Below are positions 24,301-35,790 of a stretch of 64,000 nt of DNA, in pieces. The stretch is from Nymphaea colorata (Eukaryota > Streptophyta > Magnoliopsida > Nymphaeales > Nymphaeaceae): positions 11,026,571 to 11,090,570 of the forward strand of contig NC_045151.1 in the NCBI RefSeq assembly GCF_008831285.2, in the 5' to 3' direction. The position numbers and the translations under genes were made by a program. The notes beneath the pieces were generated by a model. The model saw nothing but the letters and a program-made list of their open reading frames with translations, was not told the DNA's origin and ran no database searches. Numbering within the stretch: the first letter of the stretch is position 1; every line of letters begins with the position of its first letter.

Positions 24301-24405
24301 AGACGCGAGGGAGAAGGGCCCTCGCGTCGGGCTCCTCTCGCGTGGGGCTAGGGTCCGGGTCTGGACCCTGACCCGACCCGCTCCGCCCAAACGCCGCGCG
24401 TTACA
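21400..24405 (-). repeat. Right outer LTR (5' LTR) of the Tekay array
   Basis: A 3.0-kb copy of the left LTR, running TG...CA and followed on the right by the target duplication agttt. In element orientation this is the promoter-bearing 5' LTR. It is about 17 bp shorter than the left LTR, largely through fewer (gaagga) and (gcc) repeats around 24130-24200. By eye, single-base differences from the left LTR number roughly forty, mostly transitions. Confidence 0.92.
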
Positions 24406-24410
24406 AGTTT
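24406..24410. repeat. Target site duplication, right copy (agttt)
   Basis: This is the partner of 7550-7554, an identical 5-bp direct repeat flanking the whole array rather than each half of it. No such duplication is found around the middle LTR. Confidence 0.88.
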
Positions 24411-26039
24411 CCTTTGCTCGCCTGAGGGGGTCCATCAGGCTTTTGCGTTGTCTTTCAGTTGGCAGTCTACCATCTTTAGTTGCGTATTCGCTGGCTCGCT
24501 TCAGCTGCAAGACGCTCACAACCTCCTCCAGGCATTCCTCCCACCTGCGCGCTGTTGGTTTCTTCTTTTGCAGATGGGTGATTGTTCATTGAGGCCTAGG
24601 CTCCCAAAAGTGGTCTCCGTTGGTAGGCCAGCCCCGTCACCATTGTGTGTCCCCTCTTCCCGCCATGCTTCCAGGCTTCGTCACCTCTTCGGTCTGTAGC
24701 TTCTATCTGCATCAGATGGGGTCAGTGGTGGTGTCAGAGGTATGCTACCTTAAACAGCCGTCGAGCCGACATGTGTTCTCGCTGTCGTTTTCCTGCTTGT
24801 CAGAGTGATCTGTGACTTTTTGGTCGGCAGCATGGCTTTGCTGCGGTTGCCTCCTTCTTTTGGGTATGGATTCCTTTGCCAGCTGCTTATCGGTCACCTT
24901 CTTCAGATGCTAGCACTATTTTCTTTGGCTCTTTCAGACTTGGCCTGGGCCTGATTTTCCTGGCACACAGGGTCCGCATTTATCGGTAGAGGTCCCGTAA
25001 ATCTTCAGTCCAGGTGGCCTATCGCACTAGTGTTCTTCGCTTGCCGAGCTCCCGTCATCACAGCTCCCGCCCTTGCTTCCCTCACTGCTGGAGCCAGCCT
25101 CGCCTTCCCCATGGAGTCCTGCCTGCTCTCTGCCATGCTCCCCTGAGGTACCTTGCTTGCCCCTTCCTTTTTCTTCTTTGCGAGCTGGGGGTTTGCGTGC
25201 ATCCACCTCGGGATGCCCCGACCTGGTGCTACTTGCTGTTCATGCTGATCTTGGCGACACTCAATCCTTTGCACCGTCACAGTTGGCTGCCCGCTCGTCT
25301 ACAGTTGGTCGTCCCCATGAGGTCGCGGTTGTTGCTCGCTCTTTTTTGACTGCGGCCTCTGTTGCCTTGGCCTCTATCATTTCGTCACCCCCAGTAAGCC
25401 CATCTCCCTTTGTTGCATGTTCTTTGTTCTTTACCATTGTTACCGGTCCCCCTCTGCCCCCTCTACCACCTAGAACCTTCTCCTTTGCCCATCTGCTCCT
25501 TTTTCTTCTGTTTCCTTTGGCTGTAGCTTTACCACCGACTTGCCTTCCCTGCAAGTACTGCTCTTTGGGCTTAGTCGCGGCTGTCCTCGCAACCCCGCCT
25601 GCCTATCCCTTCCCTCTGTTAGCCCTGCCCCCACTCACTTCCCTTGTGTCGACACTTTTTCCCCTACCCTGCGTTCTGATTCTACGTCCACCACTGCCCC
25701 ATTGCCCTCCCCTCCCTCTCCTGCTTGGTTGCCTGGCCCCACCACTGGACCTGCTGTTTGTCCCCTTCTGCCCAATAGGTTGCCTTTTGTTCCTCTCTTG
25801 TTAGATGTTGAGCTAGGCATCTTCCTTCCGGATGCGCTTGCCGCTCTTAAGGTCTCTCTCCCGTAGGAGCAACTTGATATCCTGTGTGCTTTTTTTGTTG
25901 CTGCTGTTGTGCCATCCTCCCACCCCAGCCTAGCCAAGTTGCGGTGGGAATTACGAAGGACTGAGTCTTCTGCAGCCTCCATCCTCCCTCTCGGTGTAGC
26001 TAGGACGGCCAGACGTACGGTACTTCGCGTGGTTTCTCC

Positions 26040-26740
26040 ATGAGGGTTGCGTGTTGGAATGTGCGGGCCCTGAGTGCCCGTTATCGGTGTAGATATCTCT
26101 TTTCTTGGGTCCGGCAACATGGACCTTCAGTGCTTATCGTGGTTGAGACCAAGCTGTCAATGGTCTCTCATGCTTGCGTTTGTACTCTGATGCGTAAGCC
26201 ATCCTTTGGGTTCGTATCGACTAATGGGGCCACTGGCGGCATCCTGCTCACTTGGTCTCCGCCTCTTACAGGGGTTGTTGTGCATGTTGGTAGGTACTCG
26301 ATCTCGGCTTCTCTCAATGGTCTCTAGCCCAATGGCCCGGTCTTACTTACTGTAGTTTATGACCCTTGCGTTGGGGCTTTGCGCGACCATCTGTGGGCTG
26401 AGCTGCATCATGCTCGTCAACTTGTTTCTTCACCTTGGATTTTGGCAGGGGACTTCAATTGCTTGCTTAATCCTGCTAACTCTTCTTCCTCTATCACTTT
26501 TGGTCTGTCTGTGTCCGCTTTTCGTTCATTCGTTGAAGAGTTTGGTCTCTTTGACATGCCTCTGAGTAATGGTAAGTTTAGCTAGTCCAACAGTAGGAAT
26601 CCTCCCATTCTTCGTAGGTTGGACCGTGTTTTCCTCTTGCCTGAGTTGTTCTCCGCTTTTCCTTCGTCCTCCTTGGTTCTAGGACCAAGGCACTTGTCTG
26701 ATCATGCCCCGCTAATCCTCTCCCTTCTTCAGGGTAGGGC
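26040..26740 (+). pseudogene. LINE ORF2 endonuclease domain
   Basis: The frame beginning MRVACWNVRALSARYR is the usual start of plant L1 ORF2. Endonuclease motifs follow in order: VVETKLS (metal-binding Glu), TGGILLTW, ILAGDFNCLL (catalytic Asp-Asn), LFDMPLSNGKFS, RLDRVFLLPE and LSDHAPLIL (catalytic Asp-His). In-frame stops interrupt it at about 26325 and at 26582, where the Trp normally following GKFS is replaced by a stop. A frame change near 26745 leads into the linker to RT. The catalytic residues are still visible but no full product can be made. Confidence 0.85.
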
Positions 26741-26744
26741 TGCT

Positions 26745-29080
26745 ACCGGGTGCGCCAGGTTCTTGAGTTTTGGTGGCTCCGTGATGATTCCTTTGTGGCT
26801 GCCGTCCCTCAATGGTGGGCTCGCATCGTTTATGGTAGGTGGGCTGCTTTCATGCTCTCGCGGAAGTTGCATTCCATCAGGAGAGAGGTCCTTACCTGGA
26901 AACACATTTTTTGGAGCAGCAAATTCTCTGAAGTGAACATTTGGAATGAGGAGATCATGTCCATTCAGACTTCTGACAATATTTCTACAGATCAGTCTTC
27001 TCGTCTCCTTTATCTCCAGTGTCTTGCTCAGGAGTAACGGATTAGGGAATCCATCCATTGGCACAACGTTCTAGGCTGGGTTGGTTTTTGTATGGAGAAC
27101 AGAACTCTAGATTCTTCCACTTAGCCGCCTCTCAAAGGCTTCGTCAGACGTTGCTCCAACACATGGTTATCGGACATAGAGTTTTTCTTGGTGATGACAT
27201 TCTCTCGGCTTTGACCGCTCATTTTCGACATTTCTACTCTAAGCCCCTTCGCTTTCGTGCTCCGTTGCCAGATTTTCACCTCTTATTCTTCTCCATCTCT
27301 TGTGTGATCTCTCTTGAGCGTTTTTTCCTGCACCAAGAGATCAAGAATACTGTTTGGGCCTTTGGCTCTGGTAAGGCGTCTGGCATTGATGACTTTCCTA
27401 TTGAATTTTTTCGTACCTTTTGGGAGGCTTGTAGCACTGATTTGTTTGAGTTTGGTGATGAATTTGGCTCTAACTCCGTTTTTCTTAGGGAATTTAATCA
27501 AGTCACTTGTGTCTTGATGCCTAAGTGTTCTAACCCTACGGACGTCACTCACTTTCGCCCGATCTCCATCTTAAGCACTTCTTACAAGATTATTGCTAAG
27601 TTGATTTTCTTACGGCTTGCATCTGCTATGCCGTATATCAAAACGCTGGACGCTGTGGTCCTCACAAATGAGGTTGTTTATTCCCTATACTGTCTGCGTC
27701 TTCCTTCCTTCATCCTTAAATTGAACATCTCTAAGGTTTTTGATTCAGTTAGTTGGGAGTTTCTTTCTGACCTCCTCACATGCCTTGCTTTTGGTCCGTT
27801 GTTTAGGCAGTGGATCCTTTCGCTTGTCACTGGGGCCCAGCTAGTGGTCTCATTCAATGGGTTGTATAGCGATTTCTTTTGTCTAGGTCGTGGCCTCCAT
27901 CAGGGTTGTCCATTGTCGCCATTGTTCTTCAACTTAGTTGCTAAGTACTTTTCAGCTTTATTCCGTCACGCTGTGGTCGGAGGCTTCCTCACTCTGCACT
28001 CACTCTCCCACTTACAGGCCCTCTCCTCCCTTCAGTATGTTGATGATTTTCTTCTGTTTGGCATTGCTTCCCACCAACAGATTGTGAGAACTTGGCTTAT
28101 CCTTTGGGTTTTTGAGCTCATCTCGGGTCTTTTTATTAATTCTTCTAAATATCACATTTTTCTTATTCACGCGGATCCTGCCACGGTGCTTCTTGCGGAA
28201 GCTTGCTTTGGGTGCAAGGCTACTGGCCTGCCTATGGACTACTTGGGTTTTCAGATTGTGTTGTCGCCTCCTACACCCTCCTTTTCGAATGGAGTGGAGC
28301 AGATGCTTATTGATCGCCTCTAGTGTTGGCAGGAAAAACTATTTTCCCTGCCGGGTCGTATTACTCTTGCTAAACATTGTCTTGCGTTTGTTTCCCTCCA
28401 TGCTCTGGTGGTCTTTCGACTTCTTGTGGCTGTTTTAAAAAGGTTTGACAAGATCATTCGTAAATTTATCTGGGATGATGATCTGCCTTCAGATCGCCTT
28501 GCGCATTGGGATGTGGTTGCCCTTCCGCGTCTTCTTGGTGGTGCTGAGATTACCAACCTTACTCGAGCTTGTGAGTATTCTCTGTGTTCTTGGTGGTGGC
28601 GTTTGACAACTGAGCACTCTCCCATTACCTTGTTCATTTGCTCCAAATTTGTCCTGCCTTCCCCTAGTGATTGGAGTACTTCTATCTCTCACACCTCTCC
28701 CTCCCATTTTTGGTACGACCTGCTTTCTGCCCTTCCTCTTTTCCTCTGCCTTACTGACCTTCCATCATTCGCATCCCCATCCTGGCCTCTTTCACCTTCC
28801 TATGAATTCACTTTTTCTTCTTTCTACCTGATCTCCTTTGGTTCTTCTGTGGCGTCGCTCCCACCCCAATCTCTTTAGTCCCCTAGCCCTTCTCCTTGTA
28901 CCACTACTTTTGTTTGGCTTTTTTTTGCTGGTCACATCAACACTTTTGACCACTTGCAGTGCTTTGGCATCAGTTTATTTAACCAGTGTCCCCTCTGTCT
29001 CGCTGTGGCTGAGTCTTGGGTCCACCTTTTTATCTCTTGCTCTTTTTTCTTTAGTGTTCTTGCCTCTTTTGACCTTCTCT
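26745..29080 (+). pseudogene. LINE ORF2 reverse transcriptase and zf-RVT region
   Basis: The longest open frame (27058-28323, 421 codons) contains the RT core: SGKASGIDDFPIEFFRTFW, VLMPKCSNPTDVTHFRPIS, LKLNISKVFDSVSWEFL, GRGLHQGCPLSPLFFNLVA and the catalytic LQYVDDFLLFG. After a stop at 28321 the frame continues as CWQEKLFSLPGRITLAKH and KIIRKFIWDDD, the segment after RT in plant L1 elements. Further on, FGISLFNQCPLCLAVAESW followed by HLFISC is the C-terminal zinc finger. In the core aspartate of motif A (D of KVFDSVSW) and the YVDD box the active-site residues are intact, but the surrounding frames are broken. Upstream, 26750-27037 gives the linker containing WWLRDDSF. Confidence 0.88.
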
Positions 29081-29535
29081 TATTAGTAGCCTTCCGGATC
29101 CACCCTCAATTCGTCTTTTTTTCCTCTTCTGTCCTTCTCCCCGCCTAACGGTTTCTTGGAGTCGTGTCTGGAGGTTGTGGCTCATTTCAGTTTGGTGGCG
29201 CATTTGAAAAGAGTGCAACAACAAGGTCTTCAGGGGCATCTTCTTTTCGTCGGAGTCTGTGGCTCGTCTTGTGCAGAGGGATGTACATTTTGCCATTCGA
29301 CTACGACGTCGTCCTTTGTCTGCAGCTGGGTAATTATGCCGCTCCGTCTCCCTATTCTCTCTCCACCCATCTTATTCTGTTTTACTGTACATTGTATGGT
29401 ATATTTCGTCTTTTTGCTTATGTTTTGTGTTTGTTATTGTAACTGGGGGACTTCTTCTCCCCAAATTTTGGTATTGATTCCCATTTTATCGGCTCTCTCC
29501 TTCATTTTTCTTCTATTGGCTGCAACACAATAATG

Positions 29536-29682
29536 GACGTTGGACGGGGCAACATCAGACGCCAGACAGAGAAACATCAAAGCACAACGTTAACAATCTC
29601 TCTCCCTCATGTCTTCCTCTCCATCCCTCCCTCCCTCTCTCTCTTTATTGTTCGTCTATGCCTTAGTCTGTCTAACTCTTAA
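29536..29682. other. Pyrimidine-rich spacer
   Basis: This short stretch between the LINE 3' end and a tandem repeat is dominated by ctctccctc words. No gene or element boundary was identified. Confidence 0.4.
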
Positions 29683-30003
29683 TTTGCAGATTGTAGAGGA
29701 AGTCATCTCATTCCCGTAACCATGAGCCACTGGAGGCAGTGGTGTCAAGCCGTCAGCAGCTTGGAGAGCATGTTTTTGATCTCTCTCCCTTTCTCTCTTC
29801 TTTAGGAAAAATGGGTCTCGTTCACTCTCTATTTTTCCTTTGTGTCTTAGTTTGCAGATTGTAGAGGAAGCCATCTCATTCCCATGACTGTGACTATGAG
29901 TCTGTGAGTCACTAGAGGCAATGGTGCCAGACCACCGGCAGCTTGGAGAGAGGTTTTTGTCCCCTTCAATCTCTCTCCTTTCTCTCTCCTTTAGAAAAAA
30001 TGG
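29683..30003. repeat. Two-unit imperfect tandem repeat
   Basis: Unit 1 (29683-29814) and unit 2 (29851-30003) both begin tttgcagattgtagaggaag, share catctcattccc, then gagtcactagaggcaatgg (with changes), cagcttggagag and ctctctccttt, and end in taggaaaaatggg or tagaaaaaatggatggg. The units differ by small insertions, for example a duplicated tgtgactatgagtc-like segment in unit 2. The tttgcag at each unit start resembles a splice acceptor, so this could be a duplicated exon from a lost gene. No protein family was recognised. Confidence 0.8.
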
Positions 30004-30222
30004 ATGGGTGCCCTAGAAGTATGTCAATGACTTGGTAAGAGATGGTATGGAGTCCACATTTCTGAGTTAGATGACAAAAGCGGAATAGGAAGAGGAAGCT
30101 CTCAATACTTCCTCCCCTCCTATGTACAGACTCAGCTACCATCTGTAGGCACCATTTGTCTGAACATATTGCCACCACTGTTCTCTCTATTTAGGTAGTC
30201 TGATCAACTCTTTCCCAACAAC

Positions 30223-32110
<1,888 letters not shown>

Positions 32111-32880
32111 TACTCTTCTCCAAGCAGTATACTGTAGGACTGGCGAACAAGTCTTTTTTGCTTTTTTTTTTTTTTGGTTATTTTCTCCATTTTATGAGCA
32201 TGATTTTGTTGCGTTCTGTGTTTCTTTGACGATGATTTGACTGGCGACTGACTCACACATTCTCTCTTTTCACATCTATGAGAATGAAATATGCAAAATG
32301 TTTCCATTTAAACTGTTCTTCGTCACTTGCTCTTCATTTCTTTAGAGCCAACATGATTTGTACAGTTGTACAATCGGCCTTTCTACTTGAGGATTCGAAG
32401 CCTTCAACTCCACTCAGATCCGGTGTGACTTTTACATTGTTGCTGAGTCCCAATTATTTGCTTGGATGATCAGCAGACAAGGTTTACTTTTGTTATATTT
32501 TTCTTATTTTCTATTGAACTACAAATGATTTTGAATGGAAATCTGAGTTCCATGTCTAATGGTTGACTTGGAAAAGCTAATACATATTTGTATTAAAAAA
32601 AAAAAAGCATACAGGCCCGCCCAGCCCAACCTGTTGCCCAGCCGAATTGAGCTAACTATGATCTAATTTTTATATGGCTTTATGACAAAAAGTGTTTTGT
32701 AAGCAATCTCCTATAATTGGCCTTGTTTTCAGTTCAATATATATATATATATATATATCCTTAGCTATTTTTATTCTCATGAAACAATTTTCTAGCTCTC
32801 ATTTAAATCAACAAATTCACTTATCATGTTGCATATTTGTGTTTATGGTTTGTTTTTTTTCATGTAGGCAGCATTGAAAT
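32111..32880. other. Unassigned AT-rich stretch
   Basis: No gene was recognised. It includes a short A-run (32594-32606), a GGCCCGCCCAGCCC-like patch at 32613-32650 similar to the GC-rich repeats elsewhere in the window, and a short (AT)n tract at 32739-32757. It may hold the 5' end of the hAT element that begins near 32880, but no terminal repeat was seen. Confidence 0.35.
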
Positions 32881-33190
32881 ATGATTATTAATGACAAAAG
32901 AATGTGGGTTAGCTATGGATGATGATGAGGTTGAGGTTGAAATTGCCACAACAGTAGATGCATGGGTTGATTGTAAGTTGTTAAATATAAAGGAAAAATT
33001 AGAGCCAAATGCAATGTGGTGGAAGGTTTAGCAGAAAAGGTAGTGATGGTACTAATCACTTAAATCAACATAGGATTGCATGTAAAAAAAAAAAAGAGAG
33101 AGTGAATGAAAACAACTGATGTTAGCATTTAAGGGTGGTGAAGTGGAGATAACTCTTTCTAAATTCAAGTTTGACATGGTTCATACTCAA
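32880..33190 (+). pseudogene. hAT transposase N-terminal part (BED zinc finger)
   Basis: Near 33000-33100 one + strand frame reads RAKCNVVEGLAEKGSDGTNH followed by LNQHRIACKKKK. This matches the BED zinc finger of plant Ac-type hAT transposases (C-x2-C ... S-G-T-S-H-L-x-R-H-x3-C); the second cysteine has become Val. It is followed near 33155 by LSKFKFDM, resembling the conserved segment after the finger. The match then ends; the rest of the transposase resumes at 35791 beyond an inserted retroelement. The reading frame contains stops. Confidence 0.7.
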
Positions 33191-33817
33191 AACTAATAAC
33201 CAAACCAGTAGTAGTACACAAGCATTATTTTCAAATGGTAGAAGAGAAATATCTCATCGAAACTTATCAATCTTGCAATCTAAGATTTGTTCTTGTTCAA
33301 TAAGAACACTTAAGCGAGAGATTCTATCTGTCACAGGCAGACAACTTCAGTCCGTGCGGCATGACAAGCACCTTGTACTATTAGCCTTAAACCAACGAAA
33401 GGGGCGCAAAGATCATTTGAAAAACAAAATGCATAAAGAACACAAAGTATAAATAAAGAAAACTTGCAATGTGTTTCTCTTGATAAACTTGTACATCATG
33501 AAGAAGGTTAGAAAGAGGGATATTCTCAACTTGCTTATATAGGGTTGGCTGAAGCCACTTAAAAGATTCCTGCCGACCACCCAAAACAAGGACGTCTATT
33601 ACATACACTTGGGACTGGATTGGACAGTGCTCCATAGCAAGTGAACATTGAAGCATAAACCAAAGAATCAACATAAGCAAAGGAAGCATATAATAAAGTA
33701 AAAGACTATACAGACTCTATATAGAGGGGAAAAGGCTCCCCCCTTCAAATCATGAGCCATGCTTGGCGCCAGCTACCTCGTGGTAGGCTCTAACTTCCAG
33801 TGGGTAGCACTACTTGA
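33190..33817. other. Unassigned segment between hAT relic and small LTR element
   Basis: About 630 bp that matches neither the hAT transposase nor the repeats of the LTR element to its right. On the minus strand it has a 100-codon frame (33387-33689) with no family resemblance and a TATA-like word (ctatatagag, 33715-33724). A word ttggcgccag at 33759-33768 could be a primer-binding-like sequence, but no LTR partner was found. It may be part of another inserted retroelement. Confidence 0.3.
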
Positions 33818-34502
33818 TGCTTGCCCGGCCAAGCCAGCAGTATGGGATGCTGCTTGGCCAGCTTGGGCAATGCTCAGAAAGCAAGTGGGATACAATCGGG
33901 CACTAAGTCAAATAGAAAATAGTGCACTTGAAATGTGTAGCATGGTGGTGCAAAGACAGAGCGTATAAGTGCATCATGGTTATCAGTCCCTTTGAAAGCT
34001 GCAAGTCCATTAGTAAGTTTCTCACGCGTAACGTTTGAGTGAACACAAAGATGCGCATGGGTTAGGGCTAATTCTCCTGATGGATGCATAGGCTGCGTCC
34101 ACAACTGCGTAAAGTCACGTGGAGGAGAACAAATGAAAGCTCGTCCTCGAGTAGGGCGACGGTTGGCCGCCTTACTTAATGACACATCGACAACTAGTTT
34201 CAGCTGGGGACTTCCTTCAAAGGGAAGTCATTCCCACCCAGGTTTCGTATGAAAGTAGATAAACATTTGGAGGAATGACAGTCTTCTGACAGGGTCTTAT
34301 GGCCACGGCTTACCGATGGTCTGCTGTGGTATAATCCTAGGTGATGGTGTATTGAGTGCTTAGCACTCATCATTTAGTCCCTGGTCCCAAAAGATGGATG
34401 AATGCTTCCACTACATTAAGATTGAACTAAGGCTGGCCGAAGGCTTGGAAACCTTCTGCACCATGCTGGCCAAATTGAGCTTGAAAAAATCAACCTATGA
34501 CA
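33818..34502 (+). repeat. LTR 1 of the small LTR element
   Basis: Aligns end to end with 35107-35790. Shared landmarks are gcccggccaagc or tccggccaagc at the start, gtgcatcatggttatcagtc, gggttagggctaattctcct, and aaggctggccgaaggcttgg near the end. The two copies are visibly diverged, much more than the Tekay LTRs, so this insertion is older. Confidence 0.75.
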
Positions 34503-34505
34503 AAG

Positions 34506-34517
34506 TGGTATCAGTGC
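34506..34517 (+). other. Primer binding site-like sequence of the small LTR element
   Basis: TGGTATCAGTGC three bases downstream of LTR 1 differs by one base from the plant initiator-Met tRNA primer binding site TGGTATCAGAGC. Its position supports the LTR assignment and + orientation. Confidence 0.65.
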
Positions 34518-35106
34518 AGAACGATTTTTCGAAAAGAACTAGAAAGATGAGTACAATGCAAAAAGATACATCCAACAAGTTGTTCTGATAGACATTGTCT
34601 TGTTGTTGGTGCCCTATAGTTTGGGTATGTTTATCAGACATTGGTTGAAGTGATCCGAATGGTGTTGAAAAGATGGTGATCACACGTTTCAAAGATGGTA
34701 TCTGGGTGTCAGGAGCAGAAAAGCCAAGGAGGAATCGCTCGCTGAGGCAGATAGGGTCAGAGGCCCAACGTGAAAACAGATTGTTTAGGAGGCAAGGGAC
34801 CTTAGTGTTGACATAGCTCAAAGAAGCAAACATGTTAGTGGGAACACATCTTGAAAATTTGATACTTAATGGTCGTTGGATATACTAAAATTGAAAAAAG
34901 AGACAAAAAAGTGGGAAGAATCGAAGTTGGATTAGAGGCGATACATCCGATAAGGCAAGTAGCCGCGACGTGATGGATGCGTCAGTCAGGCGGATGTTGG
35001 CTCAATTGGTTGAAATGAAGGAGATGACTGCAAAGTTTCTCTCGCTCGGAGTAGGTTGCTGAGGACATCGATGATGTGGTGGTGGGAGAATGCTGCAGAC
35101 CGACTA

Positions 35107-35790
35107 TGTCTAGTCCGGCCAAGCAAGTAGTATGAGATGCTAATTGGCCAGCTTGGACATGGCTGGGGAAGTAAGTGGGATTCAATCGGGCGCTAAGTCA
35201 AACAGAAAGCAATACACTTGGAATGTGCAGTGCAGTGGTGCAAAGACAAAGTATATAAGTGCATCATGGTTATCAGTCCCTTTAAAGGTGTAAGTCCGTT
35301 GGTAAGTTTCCCACACGTAGTGTTTAGCTGTGCATGGGGGTACATGTGGGTTAGGGCTAATTCTCCTGGTGGATGCATAGGCTACGTGCACAAGTGTATA
35401 GAGTCATGCAGGGGCAAGCAAGTGAAAACTAGTTGTCAAGTAGGGTGATGGTTGTCTGCTTGTTTAATGACATATAATCGACAATTAGCTTCGGTTGGGG
35501 ACTTCCTCCAAAGGGAAGTCTTCCCTCACCTAAATTTTGTACAGAAGTAGATAGACACTTGGCGGAATGATAGTATTCTGACAGGGCCTCATGGCCACGG
35601 CTTGTCGATGATCTACTGTAGGATAATCTTGGGTTGATGGTGTGCCGTTAGTCCTCCTCGTCTAGTCCATGGTCCCAAAAGATTGATGAATGCTTCCGCG
35701 ACATTAAGATTGAGCTAAGGCTGGCCGAAGGCTTGGAAACCTTCAGCGCTGCGCAGGCCAAATTAAGGTTGAAAAGATCAGCCCGTGACA
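35107..35790 (+). repeat. LTR 2 of the small LTR element
   Basis: This is the partner of 33818-34502, ending in gtgaca at 35790. The base after it begins sequence resembling the hAT transposase (35791 onwards), so the element seems to have inserted into the hAT coding region. Confidence 0.75.

Larger units (their letters stand above)
7555..24405 (-). mobile_element. Tandem Tekay/Del-type Ty3/gypsy chromovirus array
   Basis: A 16.85-kb compound element on the minus strand with the order (left to right) LTR, internal A, truncated LTR, internal B, LTR. The outer ends are TG...CA, and the sequence agttt lies directly outside both (7550-7554 and 24406-24410), which is the 5-bp target duplication of a single insertion. 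The right LTR is followed by a primer binding site complementary to plant initiator-Met tRNA. Each internal region starts (at its 3' end) with a purine-rich tract and encodes gag, protease, reverse transcriptase, RNase H, integrase and a C-terminal chromodomain. The long LTR of about 3 kb and the chromodomain fit the Tekay/Del clade. Both polyproteins are frameshifted, so neither copy is autonomous as it stands. Confidence 0.93.
24411..29535 (+). mobile_element. L1-type LINE (non-LTR retrotransposon), degenerate
   Basis: A GC-richer, pyrimidine-rich + strand element. Its 5' third (24411-26030) has no clear domain; a 243-codon proline-rich frame at 25073-25804 may be the remains of ORF1, but the zinc knuckles expected there could not be read with confidence. 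From 26040 an apurinic-type endonuclease is recognisable, then reverse transcriptase (about 27300-28320) and a C-terminal zinc-finger region (about 28950-29080). The 3' end is placed near 29535, where coding-like composition stops and a short A-rich word (caacacaataa) occurs. A clear poly(A) tail and target duplication were not found. The Tekay array lies directly at its 5' side. Confidence 0.82.
33818..35790 (+). mobile_element. Small non-autonomous LTR element (TRIM/LARD-like)
   Basis: Two direct repeats of 685 bp (33818-34502) and 684 bp (35107-35790), both TG...CA, flank a 604-bp internal region. Three bases after the first repeat is TGGTATCAGTGC (34506-34517), a near match to the initiator-Met primer binding site, which fixes the orientation as +. 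The internal region has no pol; a frame near 34970-35040 reads MDASVRRMLAQLVEMKEMTA, which looks like the beginning of a gag-type protein cut short before the second repeat. No matching 5-bp target duplication was found outside the repeats (cttga and ctatc), so later changes or a rearrangement at an end are likely. Confidence 0.72.

Noticed and set aside
25073-25804. 243-codon Pro/Leu-rich frame as a host secreted or membrane protein
   Set aside because: It lies within the LINE just before ORF2 in pyrimidine-rich DNA that is open in several frames; ORF1 remains are a better guess.
33387-33689. 100-codon minus-strand frame as a gene
   Set aside because: No family resemblance; it lies in an unassigned insertion next to transposon relics.
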